Source of the DNA: Fannyhessea vaginae DSM 15829
GTDB taxonomy: Bacteria > Actinomycetota > Coriobacteriia > Coriobacteriales > Atopobiaceae
Assembly (NCBI RefSeq): GCF_000159235.2
Contig: NZ_ACGK02000001.1
Location: forward strand, 1 to 64,000
Reading direction: 5' to 3'
DNA length: 64,000 bases
Part shown: positions 32,784 to 42,960 of the stretch, in pieces
How the letters are laid out: each line of letters opens with the position of its first letter
How positions within the stretch are numbered: position 1 is the stretch's first letter
Translations under genes and position numbers: made by a program
The notes under the pieces: generated by a model
Seen by the model: only the letters and a program-made list of their open reading frames with translations
Told to the model about the DNA's origin: nothing
Database searches by the model: none

Positions 32784-33812
32784 TTACAGGCGGTCTGCAA
32801 TATTATAAATTAAGCGAGCTGTTTTATCCCAACCCAAACAAGCATCGGTGATAGATTTACCAAATACACCACCGTCAACAGGCTGATTGCCGTCTTCAAG
32901 GTAAGACTCCACCATAAAACCCTTAAACAGGCGCGCAATATCTTCGTTTCTATGTACACTATCAAGTACTTCGTGAATAATACGAATTTGTTCAAGCGGA
33001 CGTTTGCCCGAATTATCGTGGTTGCAATCAATCACCACGGCAGGATTAGCATAGGTGTCTGCGGTATAAAGCCCGCACAGGCGCTCAAGATATTCATAGT
33101 GATAGTTAGGATAATTACGACCATCCAATCCCTGAAATCCACGCAAAATAGCATGTGCTAAAGGATTACCCGTTGCTTCAACCTCCCAATTTCTAAAAAT
33201 AAATGTCTGAGGCTGTTGAGCTGCATAAACGGAATTAAGCATAACCGAACACGAACCACCAGTTGGATTCTTCATACCAACAGGAGTTGAAATTCCGGCT
33301 GACACTAAACGATGCTCTTGGTTTTCAACTGAGCGCGCACCAACTGCATTATATGCAATAACGTCTATAAGATATTGGTAGTTCTCGGGATACAGCATTT
33401 CATCGGCAGTAAACATGCCAGTTGTTTCTGCAACCTTAATATGCATATGGCGAATAGCTTTTACGCCACCTAATAGATCGGGCGCACCTAAGGGATCGGG
33501 ATTATGCAACAAACCTTTATAGCCCGTTCCCTTGGTACGAGGTTTATTGGTATACACACGAGGAATGATAATGAGCTTGTCGCGCACTTCTTCGGCAACA
33601 CGCGCTAGACGCTCAACATATTCCAAAACAGAGTCTTCTCTATCGGCAGAACACGGTCCTATAATGAGCAATTTTTTTTCACTTTTACCGCACAATACAT
33701 CTGCTACAGCTGCATCAAATGCAGGCTTTTGAGCCGCAATTTGAGGGGCGAGCGGCATTTCTTCGCGAATTTCTTTGGGAATAGGTAAGCGTCGTTTAAA
33801 ATTCATGGACAT
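32784..33812 (-). CDS. aroF: 3-deoxy-7-phosphoheptulonate (DAHP) synthase, class I
   Basis: A 342-residue enzyme joining phosphoenolpyruvate and erythrose 4-phosphate in the first step of aromatic amino acid synthesis. The ATG at 33812 follows AAAGGAG. Motifs include IGPCSADR, RVYTNKPRT, GARSVENQEHR, GMKNPTGGS and IDCNHDNSGK, typical of the AroF/G/H family. No feedback domain beyond the core is seen, and which amino acid inhibits it cannot be told. Its leader holds a GC-rich inverted repeat (CGCGCG near 33829 and 33852). Confidence 0.92.
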   Translation of the reverse strand: MSMNFKRRLPIPKEIREEMPLAPQIAAQKPAFDAAVADVLCGKSEKKLLIIGPCSADREDSVLEYVERLARVAEEVRDKLIIIPRVYTNKPRTKGTGYKGLLHNPDPLGAPDLLGGVKAIRHMHIKVAETTGMFTADEMLYPENYQYLIDVIAYNAVGARSVENQEHRLVSAGISTPVGMKNPTGGSCSVMLNSVYAAQQPQTFIFRNWEVEATGNPLAHAILRGFQGLDGRNYPNYHYEYLERLCGLYTADTYANPAVVIDCNHDNSGKRPLEQIRIIHEVLDSVHRNEDIARLFKGFMVESYLEDGNQPVDGGVFGKSITDACLGWDKTARLIYNIADRL

Positions 33813-33990
33813 AGAAAAACTCCTTTGTGAGCGCGCGAACAGCTTTTGTAACACGCGCGTGCTGACGTGCTAACCTTATCTTGAGCGCGTAAAACGAAAT
33901 AAAACAATATATACAGATTAAGATGAATAGTATGCTATGTCAAAATCAGATACAATAATTTAATGAAATGTTTTCTTAGAAACGGAGGCT

Positions 33991-35655
33991 ATGATGGCAT
34001 GTACCACCTTACTTGTTGGTAAAGATGCAAGTTTTGACGGGTCAACTATTATTGCGCGTAACGAAGATTCTCCCAATGGCGAATTTTGTCCTAAAAACTT
34101 TACCGTTGTACAACCGCAGGATCAACCGCGTCACTACAAATCGGTGTTAACGCATTTTGAAATGGATCTGCCTGATAATCCTATGCGTTATACCGCGGTT
34201 CCCAATGCGCTTTCAAATGAGGGTATCTGGGCTGCAGCAGGTGTAAACGAAGCTAACGTAGCCATGACTGCCACCGAAACGCTTACATCCAACGAGCGCG
34301 TTTTAGGTGCTGATCCCTTGGTTTACTTTAAGAAGGCATGTGGTAAAGAAGGAGACGCTGATTATACGCCCGAAGTCCGCGGTGGTATTAGCGAAGAAGA
34401 CATGGTTACGCTTGTTCTTCCCTATATTCACTCTGCGCGCGAAGGCGTAGAGCGCCTAGGTCATTTGCTTGAAACGTATGGTACCTACGAGATGAACGGT
34501 ATTGCGTTTAGTGATACCGAAGAAATATGGTGGCTCGAAACCGTAGGTGGTCATCACTGGATCGCGCGTCGCGTGCCTGATGATGCCTATGTTACCATGC
34601 CAAACCAATTGGGAATTGACGAATTTGACCTTACCGATGCTTATGGTGAACAAAAGTCGTATATGTGTTCTGCGGATCTTAAAGACTGGATAGATACCTA
34701 TCACCTTGATCTTACACTCAAAGACGACAACTTAGATGAATGTGCATGCTGCTGTGATGAAGATAACTGCGGCGATGAGTGCAACTGCAACGATGATTGC
34801 GACTGCGACGATGATTGCGACTGCGACGACAATGCATGCTGTGCCGATTGCTCTTGTGACGACAGCTGCGCCTGCAAGCACGAGATCTTTAATCCGCGCG
34901 ATGCTTTCGGCAGCCACAGTGATGCCGACCACGTCTACAACACGCCACGCGCGTGGAGTATGCACAAATACTTTGTTCCGTCACTGTTTGCCGATCCTGC
35001 ATGTGCTCCTTGGCAACCCGAAAGTGACGATATTCCCTGGTGCCTTATCCCCGATCGCAAGATCACCATGGAAGATGTTAAATACTCGCTTTCGCTTCAT
35101 TACCAAGGAACCGTTTTTGATCCATATTCAGCACAGGGAACAGCTGCAACGCGTTCTTTGTATCGCCCTATTGGTATTAACCGTAATAGCGAGCTTGCAG
35201 CACTGCAGCTGCGTGGATGGGCACCTCGGGGTTGCCAAGCACTTCAATGGATGGCGTATGGATCTAATGCCTTTAATGCGCTGGTACCTTTTTATGCAAA
35301 TGTTAATAGCACACCTGTATATCTTAATAACACCTGTGCACACGTTGATACCCAAAGTTTTTACTGGGCAAATCGCTTAATTGGAGCTTTGGCAGATGCT
35401 CACTTTAATGCATGCGCCAATCATATTGAGCATTATCAAGAAGCAGTTGGATCACAAGGTTGGCGTTTAGTATTTCAATGCGATAAACAGGTAGAAGATC
35501 AAAAACTCTCGTACGAAGCTTGCACAGAGGTATTAGAAAAAACCAATCAGGCTATAGCCGATATGACCAAACAAGAAACCGATACAACCCTTGACAAGGT
35601 GTTGTATAGCGCTTCTATGGGTATGAAAAACGGCTTTAACAGAAGCGACCATTAG
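33991..35655 (+). CDS. C69 family dipeptidase with a Cys/Asp-rich insertion
   Basis: A 554-residue N-terminal-nucleophile hydrolase of the PepD/C69 family, which cleaves dipeptides. The start is the ATG at 33991 or the next codon, with GGAGG just upstream. The family start [11 protein letters not shown], then [11 protein letters not shown], gives the nucleophile Cys4. Further family features are [13 protein letters not shown] and CHxx-free C-terminal core motifs such as GNWRLVF-like [11 protein letters not shown]. The oddity is residues 249-298: 17 cysteines in 45 residues, mostly as Cys-Asp-Cys and Cys-Asp-Asp repeats. Metallothionein-like metal binding is inferred. Other C69 enzymes are usually near 480 residues, and this insertion explains much of the difference. 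Confidence 0.85.
   Translation: MMACTTLLVGKDASFDGSTIIARNEDSPNGEFCPKNFTVVQPQDQPRHYKSVLTHFEMDLPDNPMRYTAVPNALSNEGIWAAAGVNEANVAMTATETLTSNERVLGADPLVYFKKACGKEGDADYTPEVRGGISEEDMVTLVLPYIHSAREGVERLGHLLETYGTYEMNGIAFSDTEEIWWLETVGGHHWIARRVPDDAYVTMPNQLGIDEFDLTDAYGEQKSYMCSADLKDWIDTYHLDLTLKDDNLDECACCCDEDNCGDECNCNDDCDCDDDCDCDDNACCADCSCDDSCACKHEIFNPRDAFGSHSDADHVYNTPRAWSMHKYFVPSLFADPACAPWQPESDDIPWCLIPDRKITMEDVKYSLSLHYQGTVFDPYSAQGTAATRSLYRPIGINRNSELAALQLRGWAPRGCQALQWMAYGSNAFNALVPFYANVNSTPVYLNNTCAHVDTQSFYWANRLIGALADAHFNACANHIEHYQEAVGSQGWRLVFQCDKQVEDQKLSYEACTEVLEKTNQAIADMTKQETDTTLDKVLYSASMGMKNGFNRSDH
34741..34875 (+). repeat. DNA repeats encoding the Cys/Asp-rich insertion
   Basis: Short imperfect tandem units such as GATGATTGCGACTGCGAC encode runs of Cys-Asp. 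Residues 251-295 contain 17 cysteines. The unit repeats suggest expansion by replication slippage. Confidence 0.8.
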
Positions 35656-35668
35656 TAAACGTGTAAAA

Positions 35669-35705
35669 AACTGCATGCATACCAAGTATGCATGCAGTTG
35701 AATTT
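35669..35705 (+). terminator. Terminator after the C69 dipeptidase
   Basis: AACTGCATGCATAC pairs perfectly with GTATGCATGCAGTT around a 3-base loop, then GAATTT. It starts 14 bases after the stop codon. The following 165 bases are low-complexity, with repeated TTACGACCTTAC-like words. Confidence 0.85.
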
Positions 35706-35871
35706 GTTGTGCGTTAGATAAACGCGTGTTATAAAAAGAATGTATGAAACGTGCACAATTTCGCGCCTGCGAGTTTACGTGTTTTTAGCCTTTGCGCGAT
35801 TGCGGCTTTACGACTTTTCACTCTTGCGTCTTCACGCGATTACGACCTTACAACCTCACAACTCTACGACC

Positions 35872-37008
35872 TTACGAAAGCGGTATCCCCATACACCAAC
35901 CCCAACGCGGTGTTGTAATAGAGCTATAATAGCTAATCCAACGATCCAAAGACCACGTTGCAACAGAGCCTATGTTGTGGCGAACTTCTCCGTTTCCAAC
36001 ATAAATACCTATGTGGCCATAAATTCTACCAGCGGGCGTTCCTGCATGAGCAGGAACAGCAATAATCATCCCCGGTTTGAGCTCACTCTTGTTGGAGCTA
36101 TGGCACCAAGCATAATACATATCGCAAGCATCACCTGAAGGATAGCCCAACCCCGCTGCCGAGAAAACCTGAGAAACCCACATAGCACACAAGCCATAAC
36201 CCGGCGAACCTACTCGATATGCATACGAAATAACTGCCTTTTGGCTCCCCGATAAATTAGGGCTTAAATTAACCTCACCAGATACTTCACTTAACGTATA
36301 GGTACGTTTTCCTGAACGAGCAGCTGCAGCCTGAGCCTCTTGAAGCGCGCGCTGCTGTGCAGCCGCTTGAAGTTCAGCATCGCGTTTTGCCATGAGATCT
36401 TTTACATCCTGAGAAAGACCATCCAGCACACGTTTAGACTCATCTTGCTTGGCGGTCATTTGTGTAAGCTCTTTATCTTGTTCTTCCTTAAGCTGTTCAA
36501 GAGCTGCTTTATGACTTTCAAGACTGCTCTTTTTATCATCTAGATCACGCTTAACACGATTGACTTCCTCTATCATCGTTCGATCTTTTTCGGAAATTTT
36601 ATCAAGATAATAAATGTTAGAAGAAAGCTCTTCGAGCGACGACGAAGAAAAGAGCACCGATAAAAATCCATCTATGCCAGACTTATATGCACTTGAAACA
36701 CGTTTTGAAAGCGCACTTTTTTTTGCATCAAGCTCTTGCTGTTTTTTATCGATCTGATCTTGCGTAGAGGCTATTTGTGTCTGCGCATCTTCTATTTGCT
36801 CACATGTTTTTTCTTGCTCACCCACGAGCTTTTCGTACTGGGAAGCAATGGTATCGAGTTGTTTTTGAACTTCGTCGAGCTTTTTTTGAGCAGCATTTAA
36901 GTCATCTTGTGTGTCAGCAAACGCAATCTGAGCAGGCATAGCCGCAAGAGCTGCGGTTATAGAAAACAGCTGCAAAATTTCTCGCCGTGTAAACGTTTTG
37001 ATAGCCAA
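35872..37008 (-). CDS. Secreted PcsB-like peptidoglycan hydrolase with NlpC/P60-type domain
   Basis: A 378-residue cell-wall hydrolase. The start is TTG at 37008 with AAGGAG seven bases before. The signal peptide has RR (TFTRREILQLFS) and probably ends at IAFA, residue 31. Residues 32-235 are a long coiled coil as in PcsB/CwlO, rich in Gln, Lys and Asp. The C-terminal domain from about 265 carries the catalytic cysteine in GYGLCAMWVSQVF and histidine in GHIGIYVGNG. In relatives the coiled coil keeps the enzyme inactive until FtsEX-type partners act. It probably cleaves peptide cross-links during growth or division. Confidence 0.85.
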   Translation of the reverse strand: MAIKTFTRREILQLFSITAALAAMPAQIAFADTQDDLNAAQKKLDEVQKQLDTIASQYEKLVGEQEKTCEQIEDAQTQIASTQDQIDKKQQELDAKKSALSKRVSSAYKSGIDGFLSVLFSSSSLEELSSNIYYLDKISEKDRTMIEEVNRVKRDLDDKKSSLESHKAALEQLKEEQDKELTQMTAKQDESKRVLDGLSQDVKDLMAKRDAELQAAAQQRALQEAQAAAARSGKRTYTLSEVSGEVNLSPNLSGSQKAVISYAYRVGSPGYGLCAMWVSQVFSAAGLGYPSGDACDMYYAWCHSSNKSELKPGMIIAVPAHAGTPAGRIYGHIGIYVGNGEVRHNIGSVATWSLDRWISYYSSITTPRWGWCMGIPLS

Positions 37009-37172
37009 GTTCCAACTCCTTAGTTGTATTTATGCTACGATGTCTCGTAGGAGCTTGTTATCGAATATGTACAGATATTCTAACACAACTACATACCCAA
37101 GTTTATAGATTCACAATTCCTTATAACCGTATATAGAAGATGAGTGCTTATCCAAGCTTGCATCCGATTATG

Positions 37173-37979
37173 CTATTTTGCGCGGTGCTCTACGATTTTA
37201 AGAAAACATACGCCAATAGCTATAAATATCAAGGTGAATACGCACACAAAATAGAAAACTCCAATTCCTAATGTGTAGGTATTTGCTGTGGTTACATCAA
37301 TGCCAAACCATCCACATGGCGCACCAAAATTTAGAAAATTATATGGTGCAAGCATAACGGTTTTCCAGCGCACACCAAATACAAGCGACAACACGCACAC
37401 ATATCCGATATAAACAAAGGGTGGAAGCAATGCCCAAAACACATCGTGAGTCTGCGGCTTAAAGCCATGATCAAATAACAAAAAATCTGCTATAGCGCAC
37501 AGAGGAGCAATAAAATGGGTGCAGAGTGACGAAGCATGATTATTGAGATATGCGCCCACAAAACCAGCATCTGATGTTGGAGCCAAAAAGCACAGATAGA
37601 GCAACAATGTAATAGTGATTGCCAGAGTTGCCATATATTTCACGCGGTACCACACTTGTGTAGAAAGCGTTTTCTGTATAAAAACGCGCCAACCACCTGC
37701 AGCGTCTTGTGCCAATGCGTCTGTTACACATGCACAATCACCATGCATTACTAGACAAGTTAATTTACCCACAAGTGCATATAACAAAATGGTGGCTATA
37801 ACAAGATTAGATAAGTTTGTAAAATAGGTAAACGAAAATAAGCCCTCCCAATGTACTGCCATTCCATAAAATGCAGCTATCACGCCAACGATTTTAATTA
37901 TTATCTCGGGACTTAAGATGTGAATAGGTTTGTGCAGCGTCGCATTATGCGGTGTTGTATTGTGTAGTGTTGTATCCAT
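37173..37979 (-). CDS. Membrane protein, Pr6Pr/FAR-17a-like family
   Basis: A 268-residue integral membrane protein starting at the ATG at 37979 after AAAGGAG. There are about seven spans. FSYFTNLSNL-like SFTYFTNLSNLVIATILLY near residue 50 and the later PPFVYIGYVCVLSL with YNFLNFG fit the Pr6Pr family of unknown function. The first 20 residues are Thr/His/Asn repeats encoded by ACAACAC-like DNA repeats. The role is unknown. Confidence 0.65.
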   Translation of the reverse strand: MDTTLHNTTPHNATLHKPIHILSPEIIIKIVGVIAAFYGMAVHWEGLFSFTYFTNLSNLVIATILLYALVGKLTCLVMHGDCACVTDALAQDAAGGWRVFIQKTLSTQVWYRVKYMATLAITITLLLYLCFLAPTSDAGFVGAYLNNHASSLCTHFIAPLCAIADFLLFDHGFKPQTHDVFWALLPPFVYIGYVCVLSLVFGVRWKTVMLAPYNFLNFGAPCGWFGIDVTTANTYTLGIGVFYFVCVFTLIFIAIGVCFLKIVEHRAK

Positions 37980-38085
37980 TACAACTCCTTTGTTCAAATG
38001 TAAAAGTGAACATAAGGATAGTCATATTAGTTAATATTATCAACTATTTTTTCGTATCTGGAGCGCAATCAAATTGCTCCTCCAC

Positions 38086-38661
38086 TTAAAATATTTGCAC
38101 AAACGCAATATACACATAGTTTAAGAAGGGCGTATACATAACCATATACCACGCAAACACAATAGAAGGAGCCCATGGAAACGTTTTCTGCCTAATGAGC
38201 GCAGCATGACACAGACCGCCTATACACGCAATAACCAACATAACCAAAAAGGACAACGGTGTCATATACAAAGACAATACAAGTAAAAGTTTTATATCAC
38301 CAGCGCCTATCAGCGGTGCCGCGTTTGCGTCGTGATTTGCATAAGCAAATACAAACCAAATAATACACAAGATAAAACATATAAAGGGGGCGCTATCATA
38401 TGTCAAAAGCGAGCAGCTCAGATGCGCAAAAAATACCCCGATACAAGCAGGTATAACAAGCAACGTATGCGGAATAACGCGATACTTGTTATCAACCAAA
38501 GCACATGCAACCAAACACAAAGTTGTAAGTGCGTTGAGCGCAAAATACCAGGTAAATGCCCATAAAAAATAAAGCCACCCAAGTAAGCACGCAAGGGTTA
38601 TGCCTACGCCTACGCGCATATGGGCAGATGAAGAACGGTAGATATCTAAAAGCTCACTCAC
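38086..38661 (-). CDS. Type IV prepilin peptidase-like protein (A24 family)
   Basis: A 191-residue membrane protein with about six spans, start GTG at 38661. The two aspartates of the A24 aspartyl protease family are visible: VDNKYRVIP near residue 57 and GAGDIKLL near 122. It lacks the N-terminal methylase domain of PilD, so it resembles short TadV or ComC forms. No pilin, ATPase or secretin gene is nearby in this window, so the substrate must be encoded elsewhere. Confidence 0.8.
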   Translation of the reverse strand: MSELLDIYRSSSAHMRVGVGITLACLLGWLYFLWAFTWYFALNALTTLCLVACALVDNKYRVIPHTLLVIPACIGVFFAHLSCSLLTYDSAPFICFILCIIWFVFAYANHDANAAPLIGAGDIKLLLVLSLYMTPLSFLVMLVIACIGGLCHAALIRQKTFPWAPSIVFAWYMVMYTPFLNYVYIAFVQIF

Positions 38662-38781
38662 AGCAATTTCCTAACTCTACACATGTTTACCTACTGTTAT
38701 ACCTGCTGTTATTACACCCTCATCTTGTAAAATTAAACATCCGTATGACTATGGCGCACTTTCTAGATGAACAAAACGCAG

Positions 38782-39426
38782 TTACAAACGACGCCCATAT
38801 AAATAAATAACGCTATTTCCTCTATCGCCCGAGGTTCCCTGTTTTTCCTGAATACAGTTAAGCCCGCGGTGCTCAAAGAAATCAATGTCAGATTCCGAAC
38901 TTACAATAAGGAAAAAGCCACGAGCACCAGCATCTTTAAAGCGTGTTGTCATATCGTCAAACAATCGCGAGCCAACACCTTTGCCCATGTGGTTAGGATC
39001 TACAATCAATAAGTTAATTTCTGCTTCGGAATTTGCATAGCCAAGCGAGATAAAAACATCCGCCGTTGTGTAGCTTCTTAAACGACTAAAAAGACGATCC
39101 TCAACTTTTACACCACCACGGCGTGCGCGGTCGCGCGCAATTACCATAATGTCTTCAAAGCGACGGTGCCAAAACGAGTTTTGTGAAATGCTCCTATTGC
39201 TACTTAATCCACCAAAACAAACACCTATCACACTACCATTTTCTTCGGCAACCATCGTATACACCGAACGCTGCAGCGCGCCAGCGGTAAGCACGCGCCC
39301 AAAAATAATACGGTCATATGCACCCGTAATATCACTGCACCATTTTCTGACGCACAGATTAACAACTTCATCAAAATCAATATCCTTAAAAGGGCGAATG
39401 ATGATCGAGGTATCAAGTTGTGACAT
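38782..39426 (-). CDS. GNAT family N-acetyltransferase
   Basis: A 214-residue acetyltransferase starting at the ATG at 39426 after AAAGGA. The acetyl-CoA-binding loop is visible as DPNHMGKGVGSRLFDDM near residue 155. The C-terminal FFEHRGLNCIQ segment is typical of the fold. An extra region (residues 75-125) rich in Arg lies between strands. The substrate is unknown. Confidence 0.78.
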   Translation of the reverse strand: MSQLDTSIIIRPFKDIDFDEVVNLCVRKWCSDITGAYDRIIFGRVLTAGALQRSVYTMVAEENGSVIGVCFGGLSSNRSISQNSFWHRRFEDIMVIARDRARRGGVKVEDRLFSRLRSYTTADVFISLGYANSEAEINLLIVDPNHMGKGVGSRLFDDMTTRFKDAGARGFFLIVSSESDIDFFEHRGLNCIQEKQGTSGDRGNSVIYLYGRRL

Positions 39427-39553
39427 AACCTGTCCTTTGAGTATGAGCCAATATGCAATAAGAAGCAAATATTAAGTATATTACAAGTAAATATGAATAT
39501 TCACAAAGCTTTTATATTGATTGTGGTGTTCACCGTGCAAGAAAACACACTAA

Positions 39554-40072
39554 CTATTTGATAATGCTCACCAACTCATCCAAACTTTTACGCTCTTCGT
39601 GACGAGCAGATGGCACGCCTTGAGCTGATGGATAGCCGATCTCAAGCATCGCAAGCATGCGATAACCCTTCATCTCTTCAAAAGAATCAGCCAGCACTTT
39701 GGGATCAAAATACCCTACCCACGTGCTATATAACCCTAAGTCTTGAGCTTCAAGCATCATATGAGTAACCACTATCGCAGCGTCTACATCCACAAAATCA
39801 TGCTCATCACAACGACGCATCCAACCGCTTCCGGGCTTTGCTCCCACAGCTATGATCAAAGGGGCGTCAAAATTAAAACGCGTGGCTTCGTATGCACGGC
39901 TCAGAGCTTTTTCACCTTGTATCACCCAAGCGTGCCAAGGTTGCCTGTTAACACAGGTAGGTGCCAGCTGCCCCGCCTGCAATATTTTTGTTATCTTTTC
40001 ATTCTCAACAGGTTTTGAGTCAAAGCTCCTGCACGAATACCGAGCTCGTGCTAATTCAAGAAACGACTGCAT
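39554..40072 (-). CDS. Nitroreductase family protein
   Basis: A 172-residue flavin enzyme with AAGGAG before its ATG. The FMN-binding RARYSCRSFDSKPV start, APTCVNRQPWHAW and the LGLYSTWVGYF motif are those of the nitroreductase family. Such proteins reduce nitro compounds, quinones or flavins using NAD(P)H; the physiological substrate is unclear. It follows the iron-transport operon terminator on the same strand. Confidence 0.87.
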   Translation of the reverse strand: MQSFLELARARYSCRSFDSKPVENEKITKILQAGQLAPTCVNRQPWHAWVIQGEKALSRAYEATRFNFDAPLIIAVGAKPGSGWMRRCDEHDFVDVDAAIVVTHMMLEAQDLGLYSTWVGYFDPKVLADSFEEMKGYRMLAMLEIGYPSAQGVPSARHEERKSLDELVSIIK

Positions 40073-40088
40073 AGCTGCTCCTTAACAC

Positions 40089-40113
40089 AAAGGAGTGCTC
40101 AAGGCACTCCTTT
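40089..40113 (-). terminator. Hairpin after the iron-type ABC operon
   Basis: AAAGGAGTGC pairs perfectly with GCACTCCTTT around a 5-base loop, 12 bases after the ATPase stop. The following T-run is poor, so termination may be partial and the nitroreductase gene may be read through. Confidence 0.6.
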
Positions 40114-40124
40114 GCACTGCACGT

Positions 40125-41201
40125 TTATAAAGCGTGAACGTCGTCAGACGAAAACTTAATGAATGCCTTTTCTCCTACTTCATAAATACGCTTGTTCTTT
40201 GGGTTGAATTCCGTGATCTTTACTAGCGTATCGCCACACATCACATGGTAATTTTGATAATGTCCCATAAAACGAGACAGAATTACTTCGCAGGGAAGCA
40301 CGCCTTCATCGGCTACATGTACCGATTCGGGGCGTAATACCAGCGTAATCTCGTCGTCTACGTGCTTACCATTAAGATCGGCAATTTTTACTGGTGAACC
40401 CTCTATAACCGCTACACCCCTCTGTTCGTGGGCTTCGGTTACTTTACCGTGTAAGAAGTTAGATTCACCGATAAAGTCGGCGACAAATTCATCGCACGGA
40501 CGGTGATAAATGGTGCGCGGATCTCCAATTTGATCAACAACGCCTTTTTTCATAACAATAATTTTGTCTGAAAGCGCCATAGCTTCGGACTGGTCATGGG
40601 TAACGTAAATTGCGGTAATTCCTGCTTCTTGTTGAATACGACGGATTTCGGTACGCATATCAACACGAAGTTTTGCGTCCAAGTTAGAAAGCGGCTCGTC
40701 AAACAAAAGAACACCAGGCTCAATTACAAGCGCGCGAGCAAGGGCAACACGCTGCTGCTGGCCACCAGAAAGCTGATTAGTTTTGCGGTCTTCCATGCCT
40801 TCAAGACCTACGAGGGATAAAATGTGTTCAACTTTGGCTTTAATGGTTTCTTTGTCCATATTTCTAAGCTTTAAGCCATAGGCAACATTGTCAAAAATAT
40901 TGTAATGCGGCAAAAGCGCATAGCTTTGGAATACCATAGCAGTATCGCGTTTATTAGGCGTAAGCTCGTTAATAGGCTCATCAGCTAAGAATATCTCGCC
41001 CTCATCGGGAGACTCAAAACCAGCAATCATACGCAAGATGGTTGTTTTACCACAACCCGAAGGTCCAAGAAGTGTTACAAACTCTCCTGGTTCAATGGTA
41101 ATGTTTGCATCGTGAACTGCATAAAAGTCTTTATGAGTTTTTGGATCTTGATAAATCTTTGAAACGTGTTCAAGACGAACACCTTTTTTCTCTTTAGCCA
41201 T
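40125..41201 (-). CDS. fbpC: ABC transporter ATP-binding protein, ferric-iron/FbpC type
   Basis: A 358-residue ATPase of the FbpC/PotA group. The ATG at 41201 is chosen over an adjacent ATG for better spacing to AAGGAG. Walker A is GPSGCGKTT, the signature is LSGGQQQRVALARAL, Walker B is VLLFDEPLSNLD, and the switch is VTHDQSEA. Residues from about 240 on form a TOBE regulatory domain. It is the last gene of a binding protein-permease-ATPase operon. The substrate could be ferric iron; related systems also move phosphonates, putrescine or sulfate. Confidence 0.8.
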   Translation of the reverse strand: MAKEKKGVRLEHVSKIYQDPKTHKDFYAVHDANITIEPGEFVTLLGPSGCGKTTILRMIAGFESPDEGEIFLADEPINELTPNKRDTAMVFQSYALLPHYNIFDNVAYGLKLRNMDKETIKAKVEHILSLVGLEGMEDRKTNQLSGGQQQRVALARALVIEPGVLLFDEPLSNLDAKLRVDMRTEIRRIQQEAGITAIYVTHDQSEAMALSDKIIVMKKGVVDQIGDPRTIYHRPCDEFVADFIGESNFLHGKVTEAHEQRGVAVIEGSPVKIADLNGKHVDDEITLVLRPESVHVADEGVLPCEVILSRFMGHYQNYHVMCGDTLVKITEFNPKNKRIYEVGEKAFIKFSSDDVHAL

Positions 41202-41214
41202 CATATACTCCTTG

Positions 41215-42921
41215 TTAATCTCTTGTAGATGCACTTGTACCAAAGAACTTGATGGCAATATTCATCAAGAGCACTGCACCATAGGTAATAAGTATCAAAA
41301 TTGTGGCAAACGCACACGCAATACCATATGCGCCTTTTTCGGCAAATTCGTTAATCTGCACGGTAATAAGCAAAAATTGAGGTGTAACTAACAAAATGAT
41401 GGCCGAAATTGCGGTAATTGAACGCACGAACGCTGTAACCAAACCACTAAGGAACGAGTCTTTAATAAGAGGCAACGTAACCGTCATAAACACATGGAAA
41501 CTGTTTGCACCCATGTCATAGGCAGATTCCTCAATAGATTTGTCTATTTGTCGAAGTGCAGAGATACCAGAGCGAGTTCCGGTAGGAAGTGAACGCACAA
41601 CAAATACGATGATGAGGATTGCAGCGCTACCATAAAGCCCTTGCATAACGCCCGTATGGAAAAGTCCGCCAGAAAAACCACGAATATATCCAACACCTAA
41701 TACCGTACCAGGTACCGCCATAGCCAGCATAGATGCTGCTTCGATAAAGCCTTTAAGTGCAAATTTACGCTTTACAACCAAATACGAGATGATCATAGAC
41801 AAAAGCGCTGTAATGGGAGAAGCAATGAGCGACAAAATAAACGAGTCTCTAAACGCTTGAAAACCGTGGTGGAGCTTAAATACTTGTTCAAACCACTTAG
41901 TAGTAAGCGAAAAATCATAACCCCAGGTTTTGAACAATGCACCAAACGGTACGCATATATACATCATGATAACAAAGCATGCAAGCAAACCGCATAACAA
42001 GGTCAGCGGTAGGCGAACCGAAAGGTCGGAAATAAGCATACGGCCGCGGCTTGCCTTACCAGTAAGCGTTGCCGTGCTTTTTGCCTCAAGAATATATTTT
42101 TGTACCACAAACATGGCAAGCGTAATACCAAGCAATACAACTGCCATTGCTGCAGCACCCTGTTTATCGTATGCACCCGTAATTTGAAGGTAGATAGATG
42201 TTGCAAGTGTGTCGTAAGAACCACCAATAAGCATGGGGTTTGCAAAGTCGGCAATTGACTCAATAAAGGTAACCAAAAATGCATTACCCAAACCAGGCAA
42301 AATAAGAGGAAGCGTAACCGAGGTAAAGACTTTCCAACGAGAAGCTCCCATATCACGAGCTGCTTCTTCAAGAGAAGGATCAATGTTTTTGAGCAAACCT
42401 CTAAACATCATGTAGCATACAGGGAAAAAGGTAAGCGTTTGTACAAGCGCAATGCCCCAAAAACCATAGACGTTATTGTCGTAAATGCCCAATAAGTGCC
42501 TGGTAATAATACCTGCTTTACCAAACAGCATGATAACCGATAAGGACAAAACAAACGGAGGTGAAACAACAGGCAACATAGAAACAATCTTAAACAGTCC
42601 GCTAATAAAGCGACTTTTAAGCTTAACGTACACCTCTACATACGCAAAAAGCAGACCAATAAACGTTGCAATAATACCTACAAAAAAACCTACATTCAGT
42701 GTGTTAATGATAGCGGTTTCAAACGTAGGCATAGCTAAAACACGCGCAAATACATCAAGCGTTGGACCGTGTTCGCCTACAATGCTATCAACCATTAAGA
42801 TAGCAAGTGGGTACAAAATAAACAGCACAAGTGCTGCTACCAGTACGATAATAGTTGATACCAAGATAGGATCGGCTAAAAGCTTTTTACGATCAAGCTG
42901 CGCACTTTGACTTGTTGCCAT
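41215..42921 (-). CDS. fbpB: ABC transporter permease, fused two-domain FbpB type
   Basis: A 568-residue protein with two fused six-span permease domains, as in FbpB/AfuB iron transporters. EAA loops are seen in each half: EEAARDMGASRWKVF near residue 185 and EESAYDMGANSFHVF near 465. The ATG follows GGAGGGTGTT. It lies 13 bases before the ATPase start and 86 bases after the binding-protein stop, with a hairpin in that gap. Confidence 0.87.
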   Translation of the reverse strand: MATSQSAQLDRKKLLADPILVSTIIVLVAALVLFILYPLAILMVDSIVGEHGPTLDVFARVLAMPTFETAIINTLNVGFFVGIIATFIGLLFAYVEVYVKLKSRFISGLFKIVSMLPVVSPPFVLSLSVIMLFGKAGIITRHLLGIYDNNVYGFWGIALVQTLTFFPVCYMMFRGLLKNIDPSLEEAARDMGASRWKVFTSVTLPLILPGLGNAFLVTFIESIADFANPMLIGGSYDTLATSIYLQITGAYDKQGAAAMAVVLLGITLAMFVVQKYILEAKSTATLTGKASRGRMLISDLSVRLPLTLLCGLLACFVIMMYICVPFGALFKTWGYDFSLTTKWFEQVFKLHHGFQAFRDSFILSLIASPITALLSMIISYLVVKRKFALKGFIEAASMLAMAVPGTVLGVGYIRGFSGGLFHTGVMQGLYGSAAILIIVFVVRSLPTGTRSGISALRQIDKSIEESAYDMGANSFHVFMTVTLPLIKDSFLSGLVTAFVRSITAISAIILLVTPQFLLITVQINEFAEKGAYGIACAFATILILITYGAVLLMNIAIKFFGTSASTRD

Positions 42922-42960
42922 AACACCCTCCTTTATCTGCTCTCGATAATGTTACCAGTA

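Noticed and set aside
35760..35871. Repeated TTACGACCTTAC-like words after the C69 terminator
   Set aside because: The units are short, irregular and degenerate; it looks like low-complexity intergenic DNA rather than a functional array.
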